From positions 1-56,695 of the forward strand of contig JAIDSM010000148.1 in assembly GCA_029061225.1 (NCBI GenBank): a stretch of 56,695 nucleotides of DNA. The letters are read 5' to 3'. Positions 23,366-31,957 of this stretch are shown here, one piece after another. Origin of the DNA: Muribaculaceae bacterium (GTDB lineage Bacteria > Bacteroidota > Bacteroidia > Bacteroidales > Muribaculaceae). Below the pieces are notes generated by a model. The model searched no databases. It had not been told where the DNA came from and was given only the letters and a program-made list of their open reading frames with translations. The position numbers and the translations under genes were made by a program. How positions within the stretch are numbered: the first letter of the stretch is position 1; every line of letters starts with the position of its first letter.

Positions 23366-25747
23366 TCATTCATGTGCCGCCATCTTTGGGCTTGAGGTTA
23401 TGATGATCTTGCCGCTATCATCAATGTCGGCTATCGCATGGCCTCCTTCGGCAAGTTTACCGAAGAGTATCTCCCGGCTTAGAGGCTTGGTAAGTCTTCT
23501 TTCGATGACTCTGTGAAGTTCGCGAGCTCCGTATTCCCTTGTCATACCCTCGTCGAGAAGGGCCTTTCGTGCTTTATCGCTTATCCGGAGCTCGACACCC
23601 TTTGCCTTCAGTCTGGAGATAAGCGAGCAGAGCGCCTTGTCGAGGATCATGTCGGCCATCGTGTCGTCCATGTCGTTGAAGACCTCTATGGCTGTAAGGC
23701 GGTTGATGAATTCCGGCTTGAAGGTCTTCTTCACTTCCTTAAGCATGGCCTGGCCGGCACTGACGTTGCTGCCGAATCCGACACTTGCCCGCGAAGCGTA
23801 TCTGGCTCCTGCATTGGATGTCATGATCAGTATAACGTGGGAGAAGTCTGCCTCGCGGCCACGGTTGTCGGTCAAACGACCATTGTCCATCACCTGCAGC
23901 AGGATGTCGTAGATGTCGGAGTGCGCCTTCTCTATCTCGTCGAGCAGGAGGATGCTGTTGGGCTGCTTTATGATGGCGTCGGTCAGAAGGCCTCCATCTT
24001 CATATCCCACATATCCGGCCGGTGAACCGATCAGTTTCGCCACCGCGTGTTTCTCGGTGTATTCACTCATGTCGAATCGCACGAGGCCGATTCCCATCTC
24101 CCGGGCCAATACCTTGGCCAGTTCCGTCTTGCCCACACCGGTAGGTCCTACAAAGAGGAAACTGCCCATGGGCCGGTTTTCATCGGTCAGTCCGGCGCGG
24201 GCCATCAATACAGATTCCGCTACGTCAGTCACGGCGCTGTCCTGACCATATACGCTTTTAAGAATACGCTCAGCCAGACTTCGGGTATTTTCCGCCTTTT
24301 CCTCCGTCATGGCGAGGGCATCAACCCGGGCTATCTTGGAGAGTACTTCGGCCACAAGGGCTTCGTCTACAATTCGGCTTCCGTCTTCAGCCGGATGAAG
24401 TTCGCGCCAGGCTCCCGCCTCGTCGATGAGGTCAAGTGCCTTGTCAGGCAGAAATCGTCCGTGGATATGCCGTGCGCTCATCCTTGCCGCAAATTCCATG
24501 ACTCCGGGTGCATACGACACACCGTGAAAATCTTCATATCCCTTCTGAAGTTGAGTCAGTATACGGGTGCTCTCCTCTACGCTCGGTTCTCGAATCTCTA
24601 TTTCCTGAAAACGTCTGCTTATGGCGCGGTTACGTCCCATGGATCGTTTATGGTCCTCGAAAGTGGTGGCTCCGATAAAGCGTACGTCGCTCTCCTCAAG
24701 GTATCGTTTGAGTATGTTTGAGGCATCGAGGCTACTTTCGCTCGACGCTCCCGCACCCATCATTGTGTGGATTTCGTCGATGTAGAGGATGGCGTTCTCT
24801 TCCTTGGCAGCTCCCTCGAGAATCTTCTTGAGCTTCTCCTCGAAGTCGCCCCTGTAGCGGGTTCCGGCTACCAGTCCGCCCATCTCCATACGATAGATCT
24901 TAGCACCTTTCAGTCTGTCCGGAACCCGACCCTCATTAATCATGCGCGTCAGACCGTAGACAATCGCAGTTTTGCCTACCCCCGGCTCACCGATATGAAG
25001 CGGATTGTTTTTATCCTTCCGGCAGAGCACTTGGATGGTGCGCTCAAGTTCCTTCTCGCGTCCTATTAGCGGATTGTGCTGGTCAGCTATATCATTGAGG
25101 CATACCGTCTCCTCGTGCCAGTCTCTCGATGTGCTGAAGCCTTCGTCGATCCGCCCTCGGGTGTCAAAATCGCCGTTGAGATTGTCTAAGTCGATATCAA
25201 TGCCCTCCAGGGTATTGAGGTCCTCCTCAAGGCTCTCTTTCATTTTTTCCGTAATTGCTTCCGCGGTCAGCGGCGATTCGTTGTCGGCAATTTTGTTTTC
25301 ATGCGTCAGCGCGCCGATGAAACCTCCACGGTCTGTCACTACTGTGTTGAGTATAAATGCGGCAGTCGATCCTTCGAGGTGGAAGAGGGCATGGATGGCA
25401 TGCTCGATGTCGGCCTCCTCACACGACGAATATTGGCATTGCATCTCGATGCGGTTGAAGAGTTCCTGCATCTTCTCGGATACCGGAAGTCCCGGAAATT
25501 CTTGCTCTGCCTTGATTTCCTTCCAGATGTCTTCGGGAATCTGTTCGAGATTGTTGATATAGACGTTGACCTCGCTTTCCATGTATAGCCGTTTGGAATC
25601 CGAGAGGAGTGCGGCGCATTTGCGCCAAGCCGGAAGCTGCATTATGGCGAGCAGGAAATGCTCAGGAGTGACAAACTGATGGTGCATCCTGTCGGCTGTC
25701 TCGCATGCAGCTGAGATGCATATGGAGAAATTGTGGCTGTAATTCAT
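23366..25747 (-). CDS. clpA: ATP-dependent Clp protease ATP-binding subunit ClpA
   Basis: The AAA+ unfoldase that feeds ClpP. The 793-residue protein has an N-domain (HQFVTPEHFLLAIMQ) and two nucleotide-binding modules: D1 with GEPGVGKTAI and ILYIDEIHTMMGAG, D2 with GPTGVGKTELAKVLA and LLLDEIEKAH. There is no ClpB-type coiled-coil middle domain, which separates it from ClpB and ClpC. The start codon overlaps the clpS stop by one base (TAATG at 25745-25749). Next to clpS and aat it defines the bacterial N-end-rule pathway. Confidence 0.95.
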   Translation of the reverse strand: MNYSHNFSICISAACETADRMHHQFVTPEHFLLAIMQLPAWRKCAALLSDSKRLYMESEVNVYINNLEQIPEDIWKEIKAEQEFPGLPVSEKMQELFNRIEMQCQYSSCEEADIEHAIHALFHLEGSTAAFILNTVVTDRGGFIGALTHENKIADNESPLTAEAITEKMKESLEEDLNTLEGIDIDLDNLNGDFDTRGRIDEGFSTSRDWHEETVCLNDIADQHNPLIGREKELERTIQVLCRKDKNNPLHIGEPGVGKTAIVYGLTRMINEGRVPDRLKGAKIYRMEMGGLVAGTRYRGDFEEKLKKILEGAAKEENAILYIDEIHTMMGAGASSESSLDASNILKRYLEESDVRFIGATTFEDHKRSMGRNRAISRRFQEIEIREPSVEESTRILTQLQKGYEDFHGVSYAPGVMEFAARMSARHIHGRFLPDKALDLIDEAGAWRELHPAEDGSRIVDEALVAEVLSKIARVDALAMTEEKAENTRSLAERILKSVYGQDSAVTDVAESVLMARAGLTDENRPMGSFLFVGPTGVGKTELAKVLAREMGIGLVRFDMSEYTEKHAVAKLIGSPAGYVGYEDGGLLTDAIIKQPNSILLLDEIEKAHSDIYDILLQVMDNGRLTDNRGREADFSHVILIMTSNAGARYASRASVGFGSNVSAGQAMLKEVKKTFKPEFINRLTAIEVFNDMDDTMADMILDKALCSLISRLKAKGVELRISDKARKALLDEGMTREYGARELHRVIERRLTKPLSREILFGKLAEGGHAIADIDDSGKIIITSSPKMAAHE

Positions 25748-26061
25748 TAGAAAGGTAGTTTATGTTCTTCGATTGTCACCTGAAGCGGAAATCCCTCGGC
25801 GCGCGCCATCCTTATCGTGGCCTGTGCCTTTGAGCGGGCAATGTCGAATATGTAGGTTCCTACTGCCGCTTTCCCTGTCTCATGTACCTTGAGCATCAAG
25901 TCTATGGCTTCCTCCTCCGGCAGGAAGAAGACCTGACGAAGTGCCTTGATCACGAACTCCATGGTGGTGAAGTCATCGTTGTGAAAGATCACGTCATATT
26001 TTTCTGGTCGTTTGAATCGTTCCATTGTCATGGAGCTTCCTTGTCGTTTCTGTTCTGCCAT
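25747..26061 (-). CDS. clpS: ClpS adaptor
   Basis: Delivers N-degron proteins to ClpAP. The 104-residue protein contains the substrate pocket region NDDFTTMEFVIKALRQVF and the helix MLKVHETGKAAVGTY, followed by IARSKAQATIRMARAEGFPL, all typical of ClpS. It is followed by clpA with a one-base overlap. No TAnnTTTG box was found directly upstream; the 205-nt gap to tilS holds a large inverted repeat. Confidence 0.95.
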   Translation of the reverse strand: MAEQKRQGSSMTMERFKRPEKYDVIFHNDDFTTMEFVIKALRQVFFLPEEEAIDLMLKVHETGKAAVGTYIFDIARSKAQATIRMARAEGFPLQVTIEEHKLPF

Positions 26062-26100
26062 ATATATTTTCGTGTGATACTTTTTCTTCTAAGTAATTTA

Positions 26101-26263
26101 TTTAAGTTTCGCAAGCTCAACTTAAGGGTTATTGGTTAAAAGGTTATAGGGTTAGATTTGACCTTAAATATAGCCGCTCAAGATAGATTTTAAAAATTTA
26201 TTCTAATAACCCTTTAACCCATTAACCTTATAACCCTCAACTTTCGCTTGCGAAAGTTGATTT
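26101..26263. repeat. large imperfect inverted repeat between tilS and clpS
   Basis: Left arm (26101-26154) and right arm (26203-26263) are imperfect reverse complements, each with a TTTCGC/GCGAAA hairpin end and several 7-nt-spaced ggtta or taacc units. The spacer is about 48 nt. In RNA this could fold into one long stem. Its role (terminator, stabiliser or mobile repeat) is undetermined. Confidence 0.65.
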
Positions 26264-26266
26264 TAT

Positions 26267-27577
26267 TTAGATACCACGTCCGGCCGGAATGTAAACTGCC
26301 TTGCAGGCGTATTCTGAGTCTGTAGATATCAGATCGTGCCTGCTTCGCTTCAGGCCGGTAACCCATATGATTTCGCCGTCGGACCGACGCGCAAGAATCC
26401 TTACGGCATCCTTTTGTCTATGGTCGAGACGAGCGTCGCTGATGATGTCGCTTACAAGACGAGTGCCCTTCATGCCGAGCGGAGCCATGCGGTCGCCCTT
26501 TCGTGGCGGACGTAGCTCATATGCTCTCTCATCATTCGGAAGATATATGGTATGGTGGTCCTTGTTGCTCTTGATCTCGGTCATCACTTCCGGAGTCATG
26601 GTAAGTTTCTTCCAGTGGATTGTGGGCTCAGTCCTGGATGCCTCCCTATCTATAACGATGAGTCTGTCGCGTTCGAGAACTGCGGTATATCTTTCCGAGA
26701 GCTTCCATCGTCGCTCCCCATATTGTCCGCTAAGACTATCCTTTATATCTACGGCAACGGAGGTGTTTCCGCCGAAAGGCTCAATAAACCGAAGGATGGT
26801 GCCTGTAGTCACCCCGTTGGCATATACAAGCAGGGTAGTGGTGTCAGGTGAAAGCTCTGCAAGCTGACGTCTGTAATGGGCCTCGATGATATCCGACTCT
26901 TCCTTCATGATGGAAAGTGTCTTTGTGAGAGACTTTCGTGCTCCCGGCCAGCGGCTTTCGAGAAGGGGAAGCACGTCGCGGCGGATGAAGTTGCGTCGAT
27001 AGTCGCTTGTAAGGTTGCTCGAGTCCGTGATGAAGTCCTGTCCGATTGCTGACAGATATGACTCAATTTCTTTGCGCGTCACTTTTAAGAAGGGTCGGAT
27101 CACGCGGCCGTTGTCGATATCCATACCTCGAAGTCCTCGTGTACCGCTTCCTCTGAGCATATTCATGATCATCGTCTCAAGATCATCGTCTGTGTTATGG
27201 GCGACGGCGACTCTTTCCAGGTTTTCTTCACGGCAGATACGGAAGAAATCGGAGTATCGGAGTTCACGGCATGCCATCTCCATGCTTGTACCGGGATGCT
27301 CCGTTATGTATGCCATGACGTCATAGTCGGCAAGGTGCAGCTTGACTCCGAGTTGGCGGCAGAGAGCAGCTACGAATTCCGAGTCCCGGTCGCTTTCCGC
27401 TCCTCTTAGATGGAAGTTGCAGTTGACAGCCTCCAGACGCAGCCCGAGCATAGGTGACAAATGTGCGCAAGCGCGCAGCAATGCTACGCTGTCAGCACCA
27501 CCGCTTACAGCCACCAGCACACTGCTGATTCCCGCTTTTCTTAATGTTTCGGCAACCGTAGTTTCTATCTTATGCAC
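26267..27577 (-). CDS. tilS: tRNA(Ile)-lysidine synthetase
   Basis: Modifies C34 of the tRNA(Ile) CAU anticodon with lysine, an essential step. The PP-loop SGGADSVALL (25-34) and downstream motifs (NFHLRGAESDRD, AHNTDDDLETMIMNMLRGSG, RPFL, NFIRRDVLPLL) are present. C-terminal TilS domains follow, with RPPRKGDRMAPLGMKG. At 436 residues the length fits. The start codon is GTG at 27577; the frame has a stop four codons further upstream and no ATG before the PP-loop region, so GTG is well supported. Confidence 0.95.
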   Translation of the reverse strand: MHKIETTVAETLRKAGISSVLVAVSGGADSVALLRACAHLSPMLGLRLEAVNCNFHLRGAESDRDSEFVAALCRQLGVKLHLADYDVMAYITEHPGTSMEMACRELRYSDFFRICREENLERVAVAHNTDDDLETMIMNMLRGSGTRGLRGMDIDNGRVIRPFLKVTRKEIESYLSAIGQDFITDSSNLTSDYRRNFIRRDVLPLLESRWPGARKSLTKTLSIMKEESDIIEAHYRRQLAELSPDTTTLLVYANGVTTGTILRFIEPFGGNTSVAVDIKDSLSGQYGERRWKLSERYTAVLERDRLIVIDREASRTEPTIHWKKLTMTPEVMTEIKSNKDHHTIYLPNDERAYELRPPRKGDRMAPLGMKGTRLVSDIISDARLDHRQKDAVRILARRSDGEIIWVTGLKRSRHDLISTDSEYACKAVYIPAGRGI

Positions 27578-27628
27578 TATATCGGGGAATTATGAATGAT
27601 GCATTGAGCAATATGAATCAGTTAACGA

Positions 27629-27660
27629 CAAAGCCACACCATCGTCATGGTGCGGCTTTG
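27629..27660 (-). terminator. hairpin after rpmE2
   Basis: A 14-nt stem (27629-27642 with 27647-27660, one G-U type mismatch) around a 4-nt loop, 28 nt past the rpmE2 stop codon. A T-run is lacking. Confidence 0.6.
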
Positions 27661-27688
27661 CATTGATTCTTGCGATTCCTTCCGCTTC

Positions 27689-27943
27689 TTACTTCTTGCT
27701 GCGGTTGCCGTAGCGGCTGCGGAATTTGTCGACGCGGCCTGCGGTGTCGACGAGTTTCTGCTTGCCGGTGAAGAAGGGGTGCGAGGAGCTGGTGATTTCA
27801 AGCTTTACGAGGGGATAGGTCTTGCCGTCGATCTCGATGGTCTCGCGTGAAGCGACAGTGGAGCGTGTGATGAAGACTTCGTCGTTTGACATGTCTTTGA
27901 ACGCCACTTCGCGGTAGCTGGAAGGATGAATGTCTTTTTTCAT
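27689..27943 (-). CDS. rpmE2: 50S ribosomal protein L31 type B
   Basis: The 84-residue protein begins [17 protein letters not shown] and contains [22 protein letters not shown], typical of L31. The zinc-binding cysteines of the type A form are absent, so it is the cysteine-free (B) form, usually favoured under zinc limitation. It has a near-perfect promoter at 28015-28046 and a hairpin terminator, so it is transcribed alone. Confidence 0.96.
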   Translation of the reverse strand: MKKDIHPSSYREVAFKDMSNDEVFITRSTVASRETIEIDGKTYPLVKLEITSSSHPFFTGKQKLVDTAGRVDKFRSRYGNRSKK

Positions 27944-28014
27944 TTTAATTTTCTGCAGTTAATTATATTTTACTCATTTTCTCGACAGGTCGCGATCCCG
28001 TCGAATTGGCGGTG

Positions 28015-28046
28015 CAAAATTACAAAAAAAATCTGACCTGAACAAA
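28015..28046 (-). promoter_or_regulatory. Bacteroidetes promoter of rpmE2
   Basis: On the minus strand TTTG (28046-28043), a 20-nt spacer and TAATTTTG (28022-28015). It matches the -33/-7 consensus and leaves a leader of about 65 nt. Confidence 0.75.
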
Positions 28047-28091
28047 TGTTTATGAGGTTTAATTGTTTAAAAGGTTTAAAAAACCTCTAAA

Positions 28092-29786
28092 CTATGAGGC
28101 GAGGAATAAGATAAGCAGCTGGGCTACTATGACACGCATGAACATCGTCAAAGGATATACCGTGGAATAGGCTACTGCCGGAGCGTCGTTGTTGGCCACC
28201 TTGTTGGCGTAGGCCAATGCAGGAGGATCTGTGTAGTTGCCGGAAAGCATACCTATTATGGCAAGATAGTTCATCTTGTATTTACCTCTGGCGATGATGC
28301 CTACTACGAGCAGAGGAATGAGCGTGATGATGAGTCCGTAGCCTACCCACATGGCGCCTCTTACGTTGAAGACTGTAGCCGCGAAATCCTTGCCGGCTGC
28401 GATTCCTACCGATGCAAGGAAGAGGCAGATGCCTATCTCACGAAGCAGTAGGTTGGCCGACGAGTTGGTGTAGGTCACGAGGTGTATCTTCGAGCCGAAC
28501 GCACTGATGAGGATCGCCACTACGAGCGGACCTCCGGCAAGACCGAGCTTCATCGGCACTGACATGCCGGGGAGGAAGAAGGGTATGCTTCCGACCACTA
28601 TACCGATGAAGATACCCACGAACATTGTGAAGAGGTTGGGTTCGTTGAGTCGCTTCATGGAGTTGCCGAGTCGGTCGCCAAGCCGCTGGATGTCTTCCGG
28701 CTTACCTACTACGGTGAGTCGGTCGCCGAGCTGGAGTCGAAGGTTGGCTGTCGCCAGCAGGTCGACGCCGGCACGGGTGACACGTGTGACGTTGAGCTTG
28801 TAGCCCATTCGAAGTCGCAGGCTGCCAAGCTTGACGCCGTTGTAGTCGGTCTTCGTCACCACGATCTTACGCGATACGACAGGACCCTGCACCATCTCCC
28901 ATTTCTTTTCCACCTGCGGACCGATGAAGCGGTTGAATGTCTCTTCATCCTGCACCGAGCATACGAGCAGTACGAGGTCGTTCATTTCAAGTGTATCGCT
29001 CGACTTTGGTATCACGATGGAGCCGTCAGGTTTCTCTATTCGGGAGATGACGAAGTTGGCGTTGATGATGTCGTGGATCTTACGGATATCCAGACCGGCC
29101 ATCAGTTCGTTGGTCACCTTAAGCGTCACCACATGGGGCGCGAGCTGGGAATCCTTGGTGTCGTTTTCCACTTCCTCGATTTCTTTCTGAAGGTCGATCT
29201 TGAAGAAGACCTTGATGAGGATAAGCGAAAGGATTATGCCGACCACACCGAGGGGATAAGCCGCAGCGTAGCCCATGGCCATGTCTTGCGAGACGGTCGA
29301 CGCGTTCTCGTTGATTTGAAGCACTGTCTGCTGGGCTGCACCGAGACCGGGAGTATTGGTCACCGCGCCGCTCATGATGCCTACCATTTCCGGAAGCGAA
29401 GTGCTCCCTTCAGTGCCACCCTGTATGTAGTAGATGGCGACGGCGATCACGGCGTTTAGCACAACGCCGGTGACAGCGAGCATATTCATCCTTACTCCCC
29501 CTTCCTTAAAGGAGGAGAAGAATCCCGGACCTACCTGCATACCTATTGAGAATATGAATAGTATAAGACCGAAATCGCGCAGGAAGTGAAGGATGTCGTG
29601 GTGCACTGTATAGCCGAAATGGCCGAGGAGGATTCCGACGAAGAGCACGAAAGTCACTCCGAGAGATACTCCGCAAATCTTTATCTTCCCGAGATAGATG
29701 CCTGCGAAGATAATGAAGCTGTAAAGCATTACAGCCGCTGCAAGGGATGTGTTGCCGGGAGATAATAGTTCAATCAACCAATCCAT
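28092..29786 (-). CDS. AAE-family (AspT/YidE-like) transporter with two TrkA_C domains
   Basis: The 564-residue inner-membrane protein has about five helices before residue 190 (LYSFIIFAGIYLGKI, GVTFVLFVGILLG, FGLILFIFSIGMQVGPGFF), two RCK/TrkA_C regulatory domains in the middle (about 200-370, LEMNDLVLLVCS and LQLGDRLTVVG), then a second helical half from about 385. The repeated GxxxGPGFF, TNTPGLGAAQQT and NYTDPPALAYAN motifs are typical of the aspartate:alanine exchanger superfamily. The substrate cannot be read from sequence. Confidence 0.9.
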   Translation of the reverse strand: MDWLIELLSPGNTSLAAAVMLYSFIIFAGIYLGKIKICGVSLGVTFVLFVGILLGHFGYTVHHDILHFLRDFGLILFIFSIGMQVGPGFFSSFKEGGVRMNMLAVTGVVLNAVIAVAIYYIQGGTEGSTSLPEMVGIMSGAVTNTPGLGAAQQTVLQINENASTVSQDMAMGYAAAYPLGVVGIILSLILIKVFFKIDLQKEIEEVENDTKDSQLAPHVVTLKVTNELMAGLDIRKIHDIINANFVISRIEKPDGSIVIPKSSDTLEMNDLVLLVCSVQDEETFNRFIGPQVEKKWEMVQGPVVSRKIVVTKTDYNGVKLGSLRLRMGYKLNVTRVTRAGVDLLATANLRLQLGDRLTVVGKPEDIQRLGDRLGNSMKRLNEPNLFTMFVGIFIGIVVGSIPFFLPGMSVPMKLGLAGGPLVVAILISAFGSKIHLVTYTNSSANLLLREIGICLFLASVGIAAGKDFAATVFNVRGAMWVGYGLIITLIPLLVVGIIARGKYKMNYLAIIGMLSGNYTDPPALAYANKVANNDAPAVAYSTVYPLTMFMRVIVAQLLILFLAS

Positions 29787-29891
29787 TGTTTTGGTTTGAT
29801 AAAAAAGTTAGAATCTAAAAAAGTGTTTGTCGAAACTCAGCAAATGTTGTGACGTACCATTGGTGCGTCACTAAAGTAGTTGGATTTGTCC

Positions 29892-29920
29892 CCGGCCTTC
29901 AGGCGTATCCTGAAGGCCGG
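29892..29920 (-). terminator. hairpin after the carboxyltransferase gene
   Basis: A perfect 12-bp stem (29892-29903 with 29909-29920) and a 5-nt loop lie 60 nt past the stop at 29980. A heptamer repeat sits between stop codon and stem. Confidence 0.65.
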
Positions 29921-29942
29921 AGTATTAATGTCCTATTGATTA

Positions 29943-29984
29943 CGTCCAACGTCCAACGTCCAACGTAAAACGTCCAACGTTACT
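29943..29984. repeat. heptamer repeat CGTCCAA
   Basis: Units cgtccaa (three times), cgtaaaa, cgtccaa and cgttact are consecutive. The last overlaps the stop codon of the carboxyltransferase gene. The same family as 1468-1523 and 48641-48689. Confidence 0.8.
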
Positions 29985-31860
29985 CAAACTCGATGAGATC
30001 CTGGTTAGTCGCTACTACATCGCCGTTCTGCACGAGCACCTGCTTTACAACACCGTCGATTTCCGAGCCAAGGTCGTTTTCCATCTTCATGGCCTCATAG
30101 ACCAGCAATGTCTGGCCTGCCTTGACCTTGTCGCCTGGCTTAACATCAATTTCGATAATTGTGCCTCCCATCGGAGCCTTAAGTGTCGGGCCTGTAACGG
30201 GGTCATACGGACAGTTGGCGGCTGCTTCTGCTTCGGCGAGTGCGGCTGCAGCAGCGTTGGCTGCTTCGTACTCGGCCTTGCGTTTGTTTTTGAGGAAGCC
30301 TGTGGCTACTGCAGGCAGAAGTTCCAGAAGGAGGTATTCCTCGTCGTTCTGGGCAAGTTTCACACCTCCGAATTCCTCAAGCACAGGATTTTCAGGCTTT
30401 TTGAACTGACTGACGTCGTATGGTTTCTCTTCAGGACTTCCGGTGATCTGCTCACGGAAAGCCGGGTCGATCTCAACCGGAGTCTTACCGTATTCGCCCT
30501 TCACGAGACCTACAAACTGATTGTTCTTATTGGTATAGTCGGCTGCACCCTTTCTGCGGTCGAGAGCGAGCGCTACGGCCTGGCTGCCTACAATCTGGCT
30601 GGTGGGGGTCACGAGAGGCACGAGGCCAGCGTCACGACGCACTTTCGGGATGAGGGCCATGGCTTCGTCGAGCACGTCTTCGGCGTGAAGCGCGCGCAGG
30701 TTGGCCACCATGTTGGAATACATACCGCCCGGCACTTCGGCGTTCTTTACAAGCTCGTTAGGCTTCGGGAAGCCGAAGTAAGCCTCGATCTTGTGGCAAG
30801 CGTCGAGGAGTTCCTCCTCGCGGTTGTTGGTCGCAGCCTCGATGGCGCGGTCGAATTCGGCGTTGATCTCTTCAGGCATTGCAGCGTACGCTTCGTCGAA
30901 GTCCTTGGGCCATTTATCCTTGTTGAGGTCGAAAGCAGCGAGGCTCTGGCGAGCCTCCACGAGACCCTTTCGGATCTTGGCTACCGCGTCCATGTTTGCC
31001 TCGAGTTCGATGCCGAGCTTCTGACAGAAGATCCATATAAGCTCGATAGCCGGAGCTGCCGAACCGCCGCCAAACCACCAAATATTGGTGTCGACGATAT
31101 CAACGCCCTTTATGATGGCTGTAAGCACCGATGCGAGACCATAGCCGGGAGTACAGTGGGTATGGAAGTCTACGGGCACTGTAAGGGCCTGCTTTAGTTT
31201 CGGCATGAGGCTGAAGATTCGGCTTGGGTTCACGAGGCCGGCCATATCCTTAAGAGTGATCATCTTGGCACCGATGCGTTCCATCTCCTTGGCTTTCTCC
31301 ACGAAATAATCGTCGGTGAAGATTAGTTCGGGAGCTGCAGGCTCGTCATTTCCGCCGAAGAGACGTGAGAAGAAACCTTTCTTCACGGGTTCCTTCGGCT
31401 CTTCTTTCGGGTCAACAGTGTAGCATACGGCCGCGTCGGCGATACCGCCGAGGTCGTTGATCATCTTTATGGAGTCCTTGATGTTGTTGATGTCGTTGAG
31501 AGCATCGAAGATGCGCATCACGTTCAGTCCGTTCTTGATGGCCTCCTTATAGAATCCCTCAAGCACCGAGTTAGGATATGGCACATAGCCGAATAAGTTG
31601 CGTCCGCGGGAGAGCGCGGAGAGAAGCGATATGCCCTTCATATATTCGGAGCATGTGCGCAGGCGGTCCCAGGGACTTTCGCCGAGATAGCGCATTACGG
31701 AGTCAGGCACTGCACCGCCCCACACCTCCATGATGTAGAACTTGGCGTCCTGATAGAGGGGGAGGAGTTTGTCGATGTTTTCCTGCTTTAGGCGTGTTGC
31801 GAACAGCGACTGCTGTCCGTCGCGCAGAGTCAGGTCTCTTACTTTAAGTGTCTTTGCCAT
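29980..31860 (-). CDS. oadA: oxaloacetate decarboxylase alpha / pyruvate carboxylase subunit B type protein
   Basis: A biotin-dependent carboxyltransferase. The N-terminal HMGL-like barrel shows LTLRDGQQSLFATR, MEVWGGA, the metal-binding FHTHCTPGYG and KDMAGL. The C-terminus carries a biotinyl domain with the acceptor lysine in YEAMKMEN, preceded by an Ala/Glu-rich hinge. The 626-residue length fits a full subunit. A charged insertion (about residues 151-175, EEPKEPVKKGFFSRLFGG) lies within the barrel. Whether it decarboxylates oxaloacetate with a sodium-pump partner or acts in pyruvate carboxylation is undecided, since no beta/gamma or biotin carboxylase genes are nearby. Confidence 0.9.
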   Translation of the reverse strand: MAKTLKVRDLTLRDGQQSLFATRLKQENIDKLLPLYQDAKFYIMEVWGGAVPDSVMRYLGESPWDRLRTCSEYMKGISLLSALSRGRNLFGYVPYPNSVLEGFYKEAIKNGLNVMRIFDALNDINNIKDSIKMINDLGGIADAAVCYTVDPKEEPKEPVKKGFFSRLFGGNDEPAAPELIFTDDYFVEKAKEMERIGAKMITLKDMAGLVNPSRIFSLMPKLKQALTVPVDFHTHCTPGYGLASVLTAIIKGVDIVDTNIWWFGGGSAAPAIELIWIFCQKLGIELEANMDAVAKIRKGLVEARQSLAAFDLNKDKWPKDFDEAYAAMPEEINAEFDRAIEAATNNREEELLDACHKIEAYFGFPKPNELVKNAEVPGGMYSNMVANLRALHAEDVLDEAMALIPKVRRDAGLVPLVTPTSQIVGSQAVALALDRRKGAADYTNKNNQFVGLVKGEYGKTPVEIDPAFREQITGSPEEKPYDVSQFKKPENPVLEEFGGVKLAQNDEEYLLLELLPAVATGFLKNKRKAEYEAANAAAAALAEAEAAANCPYDPVTGPTLKAPMGGTIIEIDVKPGDKVKAGQTLLVYEAMKMENDLGSEIDGVVKQVLVQNGDVVATNQDLIEFE

Positions 31861-31957
31861 AGATATAAAATTATGGGTTATGATGTTTTATTTCAGTCTT
31901 GATGAGAATGTGTTTTGACTTGGTTTAGTTTGTGCTAAGCCAATTATACATTATGCA

